Part shown: positions 52,815-62,111 of the stretch, piece by piece | Position numbering within the stretch: the stretch's first letter is position 1 | Layout of the letters: every line of letters starts with the position of its first letter | Assembly (NCBI GenBank): GCA_003240735.1 | Contig: QFNE01000004.1 | Location: 62,001-126,000, forward strand | Direction of reading: 5' to 3' | Length of the DNA stretch: 64,000 bases | Source: Paracoccus denitrificans | GTDB lineage: Bacteria > Pseudomonadota > Alphaproteobacteria > Rhodobacterales > Rhodobacteraceae | The notes under the pieces: model-generated | Told to the model about the DNA's origin: nothing | The model's database searches: none | What the model saw: the letters and a program-made list of their open reading frames with translations, nothing else | Made by a program: the position numbers and the translations under genes

Positions 52815-53717
52815 ATGCCAATCTATGAACTGGCGGCGCTCGGGGCCGCGGTGTGCTGGGCGACGACCGGGTTGCTGGCCACGCGGCCCGTGGCCGATTT
52901 GGGCCCGATCGCTTTCAACTTCCGCAAACAGGTGATCTGCACCATCGCGCTGATCGTGATCGTCGTCATCATGGGACGTTGGCAGGCGGTCAATCTGGCG
53001 CTGATCCCACCGGTTCTGGCGTCGGGACTGGTTGGCATCTTTCTGGGCGACACGCTTCTGTTTCTGGCGTTCCGCACACTTGGGCCGCGCCGCACCGGGG
53101 CGATCTTTGCGCTGAACGCGCCGATCGCAGGGCTGCTTGGATGGGCGTTTCTGGGTGAGACGATTTCCCTGGCCGGATGGCTTGGCATCGTCATGTGCGC
53201 GTCGGGGGTCGCCATCTGTGTTCTGGGTCGTGGCGGGTCCAACCGCTTCGAAACGGTGGATGGTCGCATCGCAGTAGGCGTTGCGCTGGGGCTGCTGGCG
53301 GCGCTTTGTCAGGCCATCGGATCGCTCATCGCGCGCCCTGTGATGGAAGCGGGGATGGATCCCTTCCTTGCGTCACTGCTGCGCGTGGCGGTGGGTGCGA
53401 TGGGGCTTGCGCTGGTCTCGACGCTGCCCCTGCGTCAGGTCAGGCCGAAGGGACCGCTTAGCCGCACGGGCGGCGTGCATCTGGTCGCGTCGGCAATCAT
53501 GTCGATGGTCGTCGGCATGACGCTGCTGCTGTTTGCCCTGCAAGGCGGCAAGGTCGGCATCGTGTCGACCCTGTCCGCGCTGACGCCGGTCGTGTTCCTG
53601 CCGATCATGTGGGCGGTCACGGGCGAACGCCCCACGGGTGCCAGCTGGCTGGGCGCCCTGATCGCCGTCGCCGGAATGGCGCTGATCTTCATGCGGGGCG
53701 GTGTGGCGAACTCTTAG
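52815..53717 (+). CDS. EamA/DMT superfamily transporter
   Basis: Protein of 300 residues with ten membrane helices in two EamA repeats (FLGETISLAGWLGI and VTGERPTGASWLGAL). Substrate unknown. GGGAGGGATC precedes the ATG. It diverges from osmC. Confidence 0.9.
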   Translation: MPIYELAALGAAVCWATTGLLATRPVADLGPIAFNFRKQVICTIALIVIVVIMGRWQAVNLALIPPVLASGLVGIFLGDTLLFLAFRTLGPRRTGAIFALNAPIAGLLGWAFLGETISLAGWLGIVMCASGVAICVLGRGGSNRFETVDGRIAVGVALGLLAALCQAIGSLIARPVMEAGMDPFLASLLRVAVGAMGLALVSTLPLRQVRPKGPLSRTGGVHLVASAIMSMVVGMTLLLFALQGGKVGIVSTLSALTPVVFLPIMWAVTGERPTGASWLGALIAVAGMALIFMRGGVANS

Positions 53718-53766
53718 GGCGGGGCGGGCGTTGCAAGGGGAAATGCGTCAAACGAAAGGACGAAAG

Positions 53767-54162
53767 ATGAAATCCCTTCCAATCGGACTTGCTGTTGCCC
53801 TCCTGGCGGTGCCGGTATTTGCACAGGAAGGCGGTCATGCGAGCCATGACATGGCTTCGATGTCTGAAACCACCGGCAGTGCTGGCGACAGCCCCTCCAC
53901 CGCCGCATATGAGGCCGCGATGAAGAAGATGCATGACGGCATGATGGGCGGATATTCCGGCAATGCCGACATCGACTTCATGCGCGGCATGATCCCCCAC
54001 CACCAGGGCGCGATCGACATGGCCAAGATCGAGCTGGAATACGGCAAGGACCCGCAGGTCCGCGCGCTGGCCCAGAAGGTCATCGACGCGCAGGAAAGCG
54101 AGATTGCCGAGATGCAGGCGTGGCTGGAAAAGAACGATCCGGATTACAAGAAACCGGAATGA
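53767..54162 (+). CDS. DUF305 secreted protein
   Basis: Protein of 131 residues with a signal peptide (cleavage VFA-Q near residue 19). The DUF305 block is FMRGMIPHHQGAIDMAKIEL, His- and Met-rich, and an N-terminal Met/His stretch (HDMASM). Such proteins are often linked to copper handling, which is inference here. Hairpin follows. Confidence 0.9.
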   Translation: MKSLPIGLAVALLAVPVFAQEGGHASHDMASMSETTGSAGDSPSTAAYEAAMKKMHDGMMGGYSGNADIDFMRGMIPHHQGAIDMAKIELEYGKDPQVRALAQKVIDAQESEIAEMQAWLEKNDPDYKKPE

Positions 54163-54168
54163 CGCGTA

Positions 54169-54188
54169 GGGGCGGGTGATCCCGCCCC
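54169..54188. terminator. Hairpin between DUF305 gene and ribH
   Basis: GGGGCGGG-TGAT-CCCGCCCC between convergent genes. No good T run on either side, so it may stabilise 3' ends rather than terminate strongly. Confidence 0.5.
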
Positions 54189-54194
54189 TTGCTG

Positions 54195-54635
54195 TTATGC
54201 GGCGGCGGCCAGCGCGTCGCGGGATTTTCCGATCTGCAACGCAGCCTGCGCAGCCTCGCGACCCTTCGTCACGAAATGCGCACGAAAGATGTCGCGGTGA
54301 TGGTCTGTTTCCTGAAAATGATGCGGCGTCAGCGATACGGACAGGACCGGTACGCCGGTTTCCAGACCGGCCTGCATCAGGCCCTGAACGACCGCCTGCG
54401 CCACGAAGTCGTGGCGATAGATGCCGCCGTCCACGACAAGTGCGGCACACGCGACGGCGGCATAGCGACCGGTGCGCGCTAGATCACGGGCCATCAACGG
54501 CAACTCGAATGCGCCCGGCACATCGATGACATCGACCTGTTCGACCGGGATGATCTGGCAAAACCCTTCCAGCGCACGATCCACGATATCGGCATGCCAG
54601 CCGGCTTTGACAAAGGCATAGCGGGTGTGTGTCAT
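54195..54635 (-). CDS. ribH: 6,7-dimethyl-8-ribityllumazine synthase, RibH2 type
   Basis: Protein of 146 residues. FVKAGWHADIVDRAL, VDVIDVPGAFELPL, VVDGGIYRHDFVAQAV and LTPHHFQETDHHRDIF resemble Brucella RibH2 more than classic RibH. It condenses the two riboflavin precursors. GGAGAT precedes the ATG at 54635. A complete FMN riboswitch lies 78 bp upstream. No other riboflavin gene is in the window. Confidence 0.95.
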   Translation of the reverse strand: MTHTRYAFVKAGWHADIVDRALEGFCQIIPVEQVDVIDVPGAFELPLMARDLARTGRYAAVACAALVVDGGIYRHDFVAQAVVQGLMQAGLETGVPVLSVSLTPHHFQETDHHRDIFRAHFVTKGREAAQAALQIGKSRDALAAAA

Positions 54636-54666
54636 GGTGATCTCCTTTCCCAAGTGACACGTCACC
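54636..54666 (-). promoter_or_regulatory. Possible ribosome-site-masking hairpin before ribH
   Basis: On the minus strand GGTGA (54666-54662) can pair with TCACC (54640-54636) just before the ATG, placing the ribosome-binding site GGAGAT in the loop. An alternative GTGA/TCAC hairpin would free it. A CGACCGC/GCGGTCG stem lies between (54688-54704). Confidence 0.4.
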
Positions 54667-54712
54667 CAAGGCGATCACGTGCGGGATCGACCGCGTGGCG
54701 GTCGGGCGCACA

Positions 54713-54837
54713 TTCTCTTTCATCCGGACTGTGACCGTCGGCTCAGGATTTTCACCTGATCTGCTGGACCCCGACCACAAGGATCGGGCGCTCGCGGGCT
54801 ATGACCGCCGGTGGGGAGTTCCGCCCCGCCCTGAGAA
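54713..54837 (-). promoter_or_regulatory. FMN riboswitch (RFN element)
   Basis: The minus strand carries the RFN blocks in order: TTCTC/GAGAA closing stem, AGGGCGGGG, CTCCCCACCGGCGGT, AGCCCGCGAGC, AGCAGATC-AGGTGAAAATCCTG, CCGACGGTCACAGTCCGG and GATGAAAGAGAA. FMN binding would lower ribH expression. No terminator-like T run follows, so control is probably translational. Confidence 0.95.
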
Positions 54838-54875
54838 CAGCGGGACCATGTCAAGTCGTGCGCCGGACCGCAACC

Positions 54876-56042
54876 TTACCCGAGCAGCTTTTCCGCTTCT
54901 TGCACGGCGAACCGGTCGGTCATTCCCGCGACGTAATCAAGAACCACCCGGGCGCGCTCGGTTTCGTCCTTGGCCGACAGCGCGGATTCCGCCCAGCTGG
55001 GCGGCATCTTGGACGGGTCGTCCAGAAACAGCGGGAACAGCCGGTTCAGCGTCTGGGTCACGGTTGCCCGTTCCTCCATCACGACGGGCGCGCGGTACAT
55101 GCGGGTGAACAGAAACGACTTCACCGCCTTCAGCTTTTGATAAACCGGCTTTGAAAACCGGATGATCGGCCCGGTTGCGTTGCGGATATCGTCGACGCTG
55201 CGCGGCTCCATCACGGCCAAGCGGTTCTGGGCGACGGCGATCACATCCTCAACCATGACGCCGAAGACGCGGCGCAGCGCCTCGTGGCGGCGGCGCATCT
55301 TTTCCAGACCGGGGTGCAGGCGATCGACTTCGGCAAACGCCTCGCCGACGATGGGCAGGTCCATCACGTCAGCCTCGGTGAACAGGCCCGAACGCAGGCC
55401 ATCGTGCAGGTCATGGTGGTTATAGGCGATGTCGTCGGCCACCGCGGCAACCTGCGCCTCGGCACTGGCATAGGTGTTCAGTTCCAGATCCCAGGCGGCG
55501 TTCACATCGGCCAGCGCATAGGGCAGGGGCGTGCTGTCGCCCGGGGCGACGACGGGGCCGTTGTGCTTGGCGATGCCCTCCAGAGTTTCCCATGTCAGGT
55601 TCAGCCCGTCGAAGTCGGCATAATGGCGTTCCAGCCGGGTCACGATACGCAGCGCCTGCGCGTTGTGGTCGAACCCGCCCCATGGCGCCATCAGGGACGC
55701 CAGGGCATCTTCGCCTGTGTGGCCAAAGGGCGGGTGACCCAGATCATGGGCAAGGGCCACGGCCTCGGCCAGATCGGTGTTCAGGTCCAGCACCCCTGCG
55801 ATGGTGCGGGCAACCTGCGCCACCTCGATCGTGTGGGTCAGGCGGGTGCGATAGTAATCACCACGATACGCCTCGCCGTCGTGTTCGACGAAGACCTGCG
55901 TCTTGTGTTTCAGCCTGCGGAACGCGCTGGAATGGATGATCCGGTCGCGGTCACGCTGCCAGGGACTGCGGAATGTGGACAGGGCTTCGGGATACAGGCG
56001 CCCGCGGCTTTGGTCGGGCTGGCAGGCGTAAGGTTGCGTCAT
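54876..56042 (-). CDS. dgt: dGTPase-like HD phosphohydrolase
   Basis: Protein of 388 residues, the size of the short dGTPase-like class. The HD motif is HDLGHPPFGHTGE, preceded by RTRLTHTIEVAQV. It hydrolyses dNTPs to nucleosides and triphosphate. Activity on dGTP specifically is by family name only. It diverges from erpA. Confidence 0.93.
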   Translation of the reverse strand: MTQPYACQPDQSRGRLYPEALSTFRSPWQRDRDRIIHSSAFRRLKHKTQVFVEHDGEAYRGDYYRTRLTHTIEVAQVARTIAGVLDLNTDLAEAVALAHDLGHPPFGHTGEDALASLMAPWGGFDHNAQALRIVTRLERHYADFDGLNLTWETLEGIAKHNGPVVAPGDSTPLPYALADVNAAWDLELNTYASAEAQVAAVADDIAYNHHDLHDGLRSGLFTEADVMDLPIVGEAFAEVDRLHPGLEKMRRRHEALRRVFGVMVEDVIAVAQNRLAVMEPRSVDDIRNATGPIIRFSKPVYQKLKAVKSFLFTRMYRAPVVMEERATVTQTLNRLFPLFLDDPSKMPPSWAESALSAKDETERARVVLDYVAGMTDRFAVQEAEKLLG

Positions 56043-56088
56043 GTTGTCTTTCGGGCGACAGCCCCGGGAAAGAAGGCGCGTCGGTTTC

Positions 56089-56117
56089 TTGCAGGAATTG
56101 CAGCGCCAGCCTATATT
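56089..56117 (+). promoter_or_regulatory. Promoter of the erpA gene
   Basis: TTGCAG (56089-56094) and TATATT (56112-56117) with a 17-bp spacer; ATG 32 bp further on. Confidence 0.55.
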
Positions 56118-56148
56118 TCATTCTTATTCATCTAAACGGGAACAACCC

Positions 56149-56475
56149 ATGAACTTGCCACCCAAGGTCACGCCGCGCGCCTTTGAGCGTCTGGCAGAGA
56201 TCAATGACGGTGGACCAACCCGGCCCCTGCGCATTGCTGTGTCAGGGGGCGGATGCTCCGGCTTTCAATACGAAATCACGCTGGATGATGCCGCGGCGGA
56301 CGACGATATCGTCCTGTCGGGGTCGGGCCAGTCCGTGCTGGTCGATCCGGTTTCCCTGCCCTTTCTGGCCGGGGCCACCATCGACTGGTCGGACGAGCTG
56401 ATCGGCGCGCGATTTGTCATTGAAAATCCGAACGCAAGTTCATCTTGCGGCTGCGGAACCTCTTTCTCCATATAA
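56149..56475 (+). CDS. erpA: A-type Fe-S carrier ErpA/IscA
   Basis: Protein of 108 residues. The three cluster cysteines are in SGGGCSGFQYEI and the C-terminal SSCGCGTSFSI, typical of ErpA/IscA. It carries Fe-S clusters to target proteins. No isc or suf genes lie nearby. ATG at 56149, with a sigma70-type promoter upstream. Which A-type subclass is not certain. Confidence 0.9.
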   Translation: MNLPPKVTPRAFERLAEINDGGPTRPLRIAVSGGGCSGFQYEITLDDAAADDDIVLSGSGQSVLVDPVSLPFLAGATIDWSDELIGARFVIENPNASSSCGCGTSFSI

Positions 56476-56487
56476 AGTTTCCAGCCC

Positions 56488-57756
56488 ATGTTCCTCGAAG
56501 TTCTTGTTATTCTGTTCCTGACACTGGTGAACGGCCTTCTTGCCATGTCCGAATTGGCCGTGGTTTCGTCGCGCCCGGCCCGGCTGCAAAGTCTGGCCGA
56601 CAAGGGTGACAAAGGTGCACAGGCCGCGTTGGAGCTGCTGGCCCAACCGGGGCGGTTTCTGTCGGCCGTGCAGGTCGGCATCACCTTGGTCGGTATACTG
56701 ATCGGTGCCGTATCGGGCGCGACACTGGGCGCGCGGGCCGGCTCGGCGCTGAACGCGATGGGGCTGCCTTACGGCGTGGCCCAGCCTTTGGGCGTTTTTC
56801 TGGTTGTCGCGATCCTGACCTCGATCTCGGTCATTTTGGGTGAGCTTGTTCCCAAGCAGATCGGCATGGCCAACCCGGAACGCATCGCTTCGCGCGTCGC
56901 GCCCGCGATGCGGATGATTGCCAAGATCGCGGCACCGCTTGTCTGGGCATTGGACGGTGGCGCGCAGCTGGTGCTTCGCCTTTTGGGCGTGGCGGACAGT
57001 TCCGACCGCGCCATCACCGACGAAGAAGTCCGCATGACCATCGCCGAGGCGACACAAGCCGGCGTCCTTCTGGAGGGCGAGCAGGGGATGATCGCTGGCG
57101 TCATGCGCGTGGCCGACCGGACCGCCGCCGCTATGATGACACCCCGTCGCGATGTTCAGACGATCGATATCAACGACCCGCCCGAACTGGTGCTGGAAAA
57201 GTCGCGCAGTGCGCGGTTTTCCCGGATGCCGGTCACGGAAGGCAGCGACGATGAAATCATCGGTGTTGTGGCGCTGCGCGACCTGATCGGCGTCGAAAGC
57301 CCCGACCTTCGCACCCTGCTGCGCGAGGCGCCGACCGTTCTGGACGCCGCCGATGCCTTGTCGGTGATCGAGGTGCTGCGCGCGACGCCGTCGCGCATGG
57401 TCATCGTCTATGACGAATACGGCCATTTTCAGGGGATCATTACCGCGATGGACCTGCTGGAGGCCATCACCGGCGATTTCGTCGGACCGGACGGGGATGA
57501 GCCTGATATCGTCCGCCGCGCGGATGGTTCATGGTTGGTCGCAGGCAGCGAAAGCGCCGACGAGTTCGCAGGCGAAACCGGCTTTCCAGTGCCTGATGGC
57601 GACTTCAACACCGTCGCCGGCATGGTTCTGGCCATCATCAACCGCATTCCGCGCACCGGCGATGTGTTTGAACACGACGGCTGGAAGGTCGAGGTTGCTG
57701 ACATGGACGCCATGCGCATCGACCGCCTGATCGTCACGGCACCCCTTGCCGAATAG
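56488..57756 (+). CDS. CNNM/CBS-domain protein (HlyC/CorC family)
   Basis: Protein of 422 residues: N-terminal DUF21/CNNM membrane domain (about 1-180, MSELAVVSSRPARLQ), two CBS domains (about 200-330), and the C-terminal CorC_HlyC domain. Proteins of this class are implicated in magnesium/cobalt efflux. The old haemolysin name is not meaningful here. It starts 12 bp after erpA. Confidence 0.92.
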   Translation: MFLEVLVILFLTLVNGLLAMSELAVVSSRPARLQSLADKGDKGAQAALELLAQPGRFLSAVQVGITLVGILIGAVSGATLGARAGSALNAMGLPYGVAQPLGVFLVVAILTSISVILGELVPKQIGMANPERIASRVAPAMRMIAKIAAPLVWALDGGAQLVLRLLGVADSSDRAITDEEVRMTIAEATQAGVLLEGEQGMIAGVMRVADRTAAAMMTPRRDVQTIDINDPPELVLEKSRSARFSRMPVTEGSDDEIIGVVALRDLIGVESPDLRTLLREAPTVLDAADALSVIEVLRATPSRMVIVYDEYGHFQGIITAMDLLEAITGDFVGPDGDEPDIVRRADGSWLVAGSESADEFAGETGFPVPDGDFNTVAGMVLAIINRIPRTGDVFEHDGWKVEVADMDAMRIDRLIVTAPLAE

Positions 57757-57795
57757 CGGCCCTAAAGGTCGCCCCAACAGCAAAAGGCACGCGCC

Positions 57796-58584
57796 ATGAA
57801 GATTGCCAGTTTCAACGTCAACGGCATCAAGGCGCGTATCCACCAGCTGACCGCGTGGCTGCCCGAGGCGAAGCCCGACGTGGTCGTGCTGCAGGAGATT
57901 AAATCCGTCGACGAAGGTTTCCCGGCCGAACTGATCGAGGATCTGGGTTGGCAGGTCTTCACGCACGGCCAGAAAAGTTGGAACGGTGTGGCGATCCTGT
58001 CGCGCTTGCCGGTCGAAGATATCCGCCGTGGACTGCCCGGCGATGACAGCGACGAACAGTCCCGCTGGATCGAAGGCACGGTCATCGGCGACAAACGTGC
58101 CGTGCGGGTGGCGGGGTTGTATCTGCCCAATGGCAACCCCGCGCCGGGGCCGAAATATGACTACAAGCTGGCGTGGATGGAGCGGCTGCGCCTGCACTCG
58201 GCTGAGTTGCTGACGACCGAAATGCCGGTCGTCATGCTAGGCGACTATAACATCATCCCCGAACCCCGCGATGCCGCCAAGCCCGAGGCGTGGGTCGACG
58301 ATGCCCTGTTTCTGCCCGAAAGCCGCGCGGCGTTCCGGCGGATCGTGAACCAGGGCTGGACTGACGCGCTGCGTGTGCGCGACATGGCCGGGACACGCGG
58401 GCCGTTCACGTTCTGGGATTATCAGCGCCAGTCCTGGGACCGCGACAACGGCATCCGGATCGACCACCTGCTGCTATCGCCGCAGGCCGCCGATCTGATG
58501 CGCGACGCAGGCGTCGATCGCGAACAGCGTGCCGGCGAAAAACCCAGCGATCATGTGCCGGTCTGGGTCGATCTGAACGCCTGA
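57796..58584 (+). CDS. xthA: Exodeoxyribonuclease III
   Basis: Protein of 262 residues of the exonuclease-endonuclease-phosphatase fold. FNVNGIKARI, LQEIKSVDEGF, LGDYNIIPEP and the final SDHVPVW carry the catalytic Asn, Glu, Asp and Asp-His. It cleaves at abasic sites and trims 3' ends in repair. It follows the CBS-domain gene by 39 bp. Confidence 0.96.
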   Translation: MKIASFNVNGIKARIHQLTAWLPEAKPDVVVLQEIKSVDEGFPAELIEDLGWQVFTHGQKSWNGVAILSRLPVEDIRRGLPGDDSDEQSRWIEGTVIGDKRAVRVAGLYLPNGNPAPGPKYDYKLAWMERLRLHSAELLTTEMPVVMLGDYNIIPEPRDAAKPEAWVDDALFLPESRAAFRRIVNQGWTDALRVRDMAGTRGPFTFWDYQRQSWDRDNGIRIDHLLLSPQAADLMRDAGVDREQRAGEKPSDHVPVWVDLNA

Positions 58585-58640
58585 ACGCTGCGTTATTCGC
58601 ACTTGCGGCATCTGCCCGCCGGGGCCTAGGCTGCGGCGCT

Positions 58641-61202
58641 ATGGATCAGTCCCACGACCTTGCGCAAATTGTCGAAATCACCCCAGCCGCGTCGGTGGCA
58701 CGGGATCGACACGGCTGGCGTGCGAAGTGCCTGCAGCGGCTGATCCGCATGGACCTGCCGGTACCGCGCAGCTTTGCCATTCCCGCCGACGCGGTGCGCG
58801 GCATTGCGCATGGCATGCCGCTGGATCCCAGGTTTCTGGACAAGGTCATCACGTCCGGCATCGGGCTGGTCAGCGTCCGCCCTTCCGCGATCGAGCCGGA
58901 GTGGGGTGGGCCGGGGTCCATCCTGAACGTGGGGATCAACGACGCGCTGCACGCCGAAATTGCGGCCACCCGTGGGCAGGCAGCGGCGGATGCCGTGTAC
59001 AAGGGGTTCATCCAGTCCTTTGCCGTCCACGTCGCGCGGCTGGACCCGGACATGTTTTCAGACTCCGATGCCAGCCTGGCCGACATGCTGCGCGCCTACC
59101 GGGATGAGACGGACGACGATTTTCCGCAGGAACCGACGCGGCAGTTGGCGGATGTCCTGCGATCCATGGCGCGCGCGTGGGACGGCCCGTCGGCGCGTCT
59201 GTTGCGTCAGGCCAAAGGCGCGCCTGCAGATGCGCCCTTGGGGTTGGTGGTTCAGGAAATGGCGCTGGCGATGGGGCCGGGGATCACCGGGTCAGGGACC
59301 ATCCAGTTCATCGACGCGGTCACGGGGGCCCCACGCATCACCGGGCGCTTTCGCGGCCAGACCCAAGGCGCCACGTCGCTGGGCGAAGGCGCCGAGACGC
59401 TTTATCTGACCCGCGACCCGCGCGGCCCGTCACTAGAGGATGCGGCCCCGCAGGTGTTTGCGGACCTGATCACCTTCGGTCGTGCCGCCCGTCAGCGGCT
59501 GCGCGAAGAGATGCAGGTCGAGTTCGTCGTATCCGACAGCCATCTGTCGCTGATCGACGCGACGCGTCTGCAGCGGTCGTCCCGGGCATCGGTGCGGGTG
59601 GCGGTGCAGCTGGTGAATGACGGGATCATCCCAGCAGAAGAGGCAGTGATGCGCATCCCTGCGCGCGCGCTGACCGATCTGCTGCACCATCAGATCGACC
59701 CGCGCGCCCCCCGCGATGTGCTGGGAACAGGGATCGCAGCCAGTCCGGGTGCCGCCACCGGGCGCATCGTCTTTTCCGCCGCGGCCGCGCAGGCCGCCGC
59801 CGCGCGGGGTGAGCATTGTCTGCTGGTCCGCCGCGAAACCGTGCCCGAGGACGTGCGTGGCATGCACGCCTCCGTCGGTGTTCTGACCGAGCGGGGTGGC
59901 ATGACCAGCCATGCCGCGGTCATTGCCCGAGGGCTTGGCGTGCCTTGCATCGTCGGAGCGTCGAAGCTGTCGATCGACGCGCGCACCCGCACCATCCGCG
60001 CGGATGACCGCATCTTCAGCGACGGGGACGAACTGACAATCGACGGCACGTCGGGTGAGGTTCTGGTGGGCGCCGCCGAAATGCTGGAACCAGCGCTTGA
60101 CGACAACTTTACCCAGTTGCTGACCTGGGCCGACAGCCTGCGCGACATCGGGATCCGTGCAAACGCCGACACCCCCGAAGACGCCCGTACGGCCCGGATG
60201 TTTGCAGCCGAAGGCATCGGCCTGTGCCGCACCGAACACATGTTCTTTGACGAAACGCGCCTCCCGGCGATGCGCGAGATGATCTTTGCCGACCGCCCCG
60301 AAGATCGGCGGCTGGCGTTGGAGCGGTTGCTGCCGATGCAGCGCGCGGATTTCACGACGCTGTTCGAGATCATGTCCGGCCAGCCCGTCACCATCCGCCT
60401 GTTCGATCCGCCCCTGCATGAGTTTCTGCCCCACGACCGTGACGGCATCCGCGAACTGGCTGCCTCGCTGGACTTGCCGATGTCGGACGTCGCCCGCCGG
60501 GTCGAGGCTCTGTCGGAGTTCAACCCGATGCTGGGGATGCGCGGTGTGCGTCTGGGCATCACGATGCCCGAAATCTATGACATGCAGGCGCGCGCGATCT
60601 TTGAGGCTGCTGTTGCCGTCGGGCGCAAGGGGCGCGCGACGATCCCCGAAATCATGATCCCGCTTGTCAGCGCCAGCCGAGAGGTTGAGCTGGTGAAGAA
60701 CCGGATCGAGGCTGTGGCTTCAGCCGTCCGCACCGAACAGCGGGTCGATTTCGATTATCGCCTTGGGGTGATGGTGGAAACGCCGCGCGCTGCGCTGCGT
60801 GCGGGCGACATCGCGCAGCACAGCGCCTTTCTGTCCTTCGGGACAAACGACCTGACGCAGATGACCTATGGCCTGTCGAGGGACGACGCGGGTCGGTTCA
60901 TGGGCAGTTATGTCGGCCAAGGTGTCTATGCCGAAGACCCATTCCATATTCTGGACGAAGAAGGCGTCGGCGAGCTGCTGATGATCGGCGCGACGCGGGC
61001 CCATGCGGCCCGTCCGGGTATCACGGTGTCGATGTGCGGCGAACACGGCGGCAATCCGGAATCCATCGCATTCTGTCTGGCCGCCGGGATGGACTATGTC
61101 TCCTGCTCACCATTCCGCGTGCCGGTGGCACGACTGGCGGCCGCGCAGGAGTCGATTCTCGCGCGCAGGCGAGAGGCCGAATCTGACCCCGCGCAGGGGT
61201 GA
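58641..61202 (+). CDS. Pyruvate, phosphate dikinase-like protein with degenerate ATP-grasp half
   Basis: Protein of 853 residues. The swivelling phosphohistidine domain is intact (GGMTSHAAVIARGLG, His424), as is the PEP/pyruvate barrel, including CGEHGG (Cys799) and NPMLGMRGVRLG. The N-terminal third is recognisably PPDK-like (GSILNVGIND) but PPDK's glycine-rich and RSGA/GEF ATP-site motifs are replaced (SVRPSAIEPEWGGP; TGRFRGQTQG). It may not use ATP/Pi, or may act as a PEP-binding phosphotransfer protein. It stands alone. Confidence 0.85.
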   Translation: MDQSHDLAQIVEITPAASVARDRHGWRAKCLQRLIRMDLPVPRSFAIPADAVRGIAHGMPLDPRFLDKVITSGIGLVSVRPSAIEPEWGGPGSILNVGINDALHAEIAATRGQAAADAVYKGFIQSFAVHVARLDPDMFSDSDASLADMLRAYRDETDDDFPQEPTRQLADVLRSMARAWDGPSARLLRQAKGAPADAPLGLVVQEMALAMGPGITGSGTIQFIDAVTGAPRITGRFRGQTQGATSLGEGAETLYLTRDPRGPSLEDAAPQVFADLITFGRAARQRLREEMQVEFVVSDSHLSLIDATRLQRSSRASVRVAVQLVNDGIIPAEEAVMRIPARALTDLLHHQIDPRAPRDVLGTGIAASPGAATGRIVFSAAAAQAAAARGEHCLLVRRETVPEDVRGMHASVGVLTERGGMTSHAAVIARGLGVPCIVGASKLSIDARTRTIRADDRIFSDGDELTIDGTSGEVLVGAAEMLEPALDDNFTQLLTWADSLRDIGIRANADTPEDARTARMFAAEGIGLCRTEHMFFDETRLPAMREMIFADRPEDRRLALERLLPMQRADFTTLFEIMSGQPVTIRLFDPPLHEFLPHDRDGIRELAASLDLPMSDVARRVEALSEFNPMLGMRGVRLGITMPEIYDMQARAIFEAAVAVGRKGRATIPEIMIPLVSASREVELVKNRIEAVASAVRTEQRVDFDYRLGVMVETPRAALRAGDIAQHSAFLSFGTNDLTQMTYGLSRDDAGRFMGSYVGQGVYAEDPFHILDEEGVGELLMIGATRAHAARPGITVSMCGEHGGNPESIAFCLAAGMDYVSCSPFRVPVARLAAAQESILARRREAESDPAQG

Positions 61203-61497
61203 TTCCGCTATCACGCAACGGCCATTTTACGTCGTTTTGGTGTCGGTGCTGGCGTGGTCGCGGGCGTGATTCAGGCACGATCCTGCCGAGACGCCATGAA
61301 TCCACACCCTGAACTTCGGCAAGTTCCCGCCATTTCGCTTAGATTTCCCCTCTCACGCGGCTGTTCCCTAGTCGTGAGCAACTTCGATTGGGCAGTCCTT
61401 CCGTCAGACCCGTGCTTGTTCAGCCGGGATTGACGAGTGTTTTTACTGGCCCACGGCCCGCGTGCCCCGGCCAACGAAGATTAGACAGGACTGACCT
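61203..61497. other. 295-bp intergenic region upstream of the SleB-like gene
   Basis: No gene supported. It contains a GAACTT-CGGC-AAGTTC hairpin near 61312 and presumably the downstream promoter. A TTGACG at about 61428 lacks a convincing -10 partner. Confidence 0.4.
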
Positions 61498-62040
61498 ATG
61501 CCCCATCTGACCCCTCGGCTGGCACGCCTTGCAACCGCGATTGCGCTGGCCGCTGCGGTGATCGCCCCCGCCGCCCATGCCGAAGGCATGCGCGCCACGG
61601 GTGGCCCCGAACGCGTTTATCAAACCCGTGCGGCCCAGCCTGCGGCCCCTTCCGCCAACGACATGAAGTGCCTGACCGAAGCCGTCTATTTCGAGGCGCG
61701 TGGCGAATCTCCCTCGGGTCAGCGCGCGGTGGCCGAGGTCATCCTGAACCGCGTTGATCACCCCGCCTTCCCGAAAAGCGTCTGCGGCGTGGTGAACCAA
61801 GGCGGTCAGTTCAGCTATAAGGGCAAGCATTCGCGCATGCGGGACGGTGGTGCTTTGGCGCGCGCACAGCGCGTCGCGGCCGAGGCCCTGTCGGGCGCAC
61901 CCCGCACCCTGACCAGCGGAGCCACCTACTTCCACACGACGGCTGTTCGACCGTCGTGGTCGCAGCGTTTCACGCGCACCACCAAGATCGGCAGCCACAT
62001 CTTCTATCGTCGCGGCGGTCAGCGTCTCGCATCGAACTGA
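61498..62040 (+). CDS. SleB-type cell wall hydrolase
   Basis: Protein of 180 residues with a signal peptide (AHA-E near residue 29) and a Hydrolase_2 domain: LTEAVYFEARGESPSGQRAV with the catalytic Glu and CGVVNQGGQFSY. These are peptidoglycan lytic enzymes first seen in spore germination; here the cell is not a spore-former. A terminator follows. Confidence 0.92.
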   Translation: MPHLTPRLARLATAIALAAAVIAPAAHAEGMRATGGPERVYQTRAAQPAAPSANDMKCLTEAVYFEARGESPSGQRAVAEVILNRVDHPAFPKSVCGVVNQGGQFSYKGKHSRMRDGGALARAQRVAAEALSGAPRTLTSGATYFHTTAVRPSWSQRFTRTTKIGSHIFYRRGGQRLASN

Positions 62041-62063
62041 CGCTGACGATCCACGGCACGTTA

Positions 62064-62099
62064 ACGGCCCTGCCACTTGCGGCGGGGCCGTTTTCTTTT
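62064..62099 (+). terminator. Terminator after the SleB-like gene
   Basis: ACGGCCC...GGGCCGT with inner CC/GG pairs, followed by TTTTCTTTT. Confidence 0.85.
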
Positions 62100-62111
62100 C
62101 ATGACAGGCGG

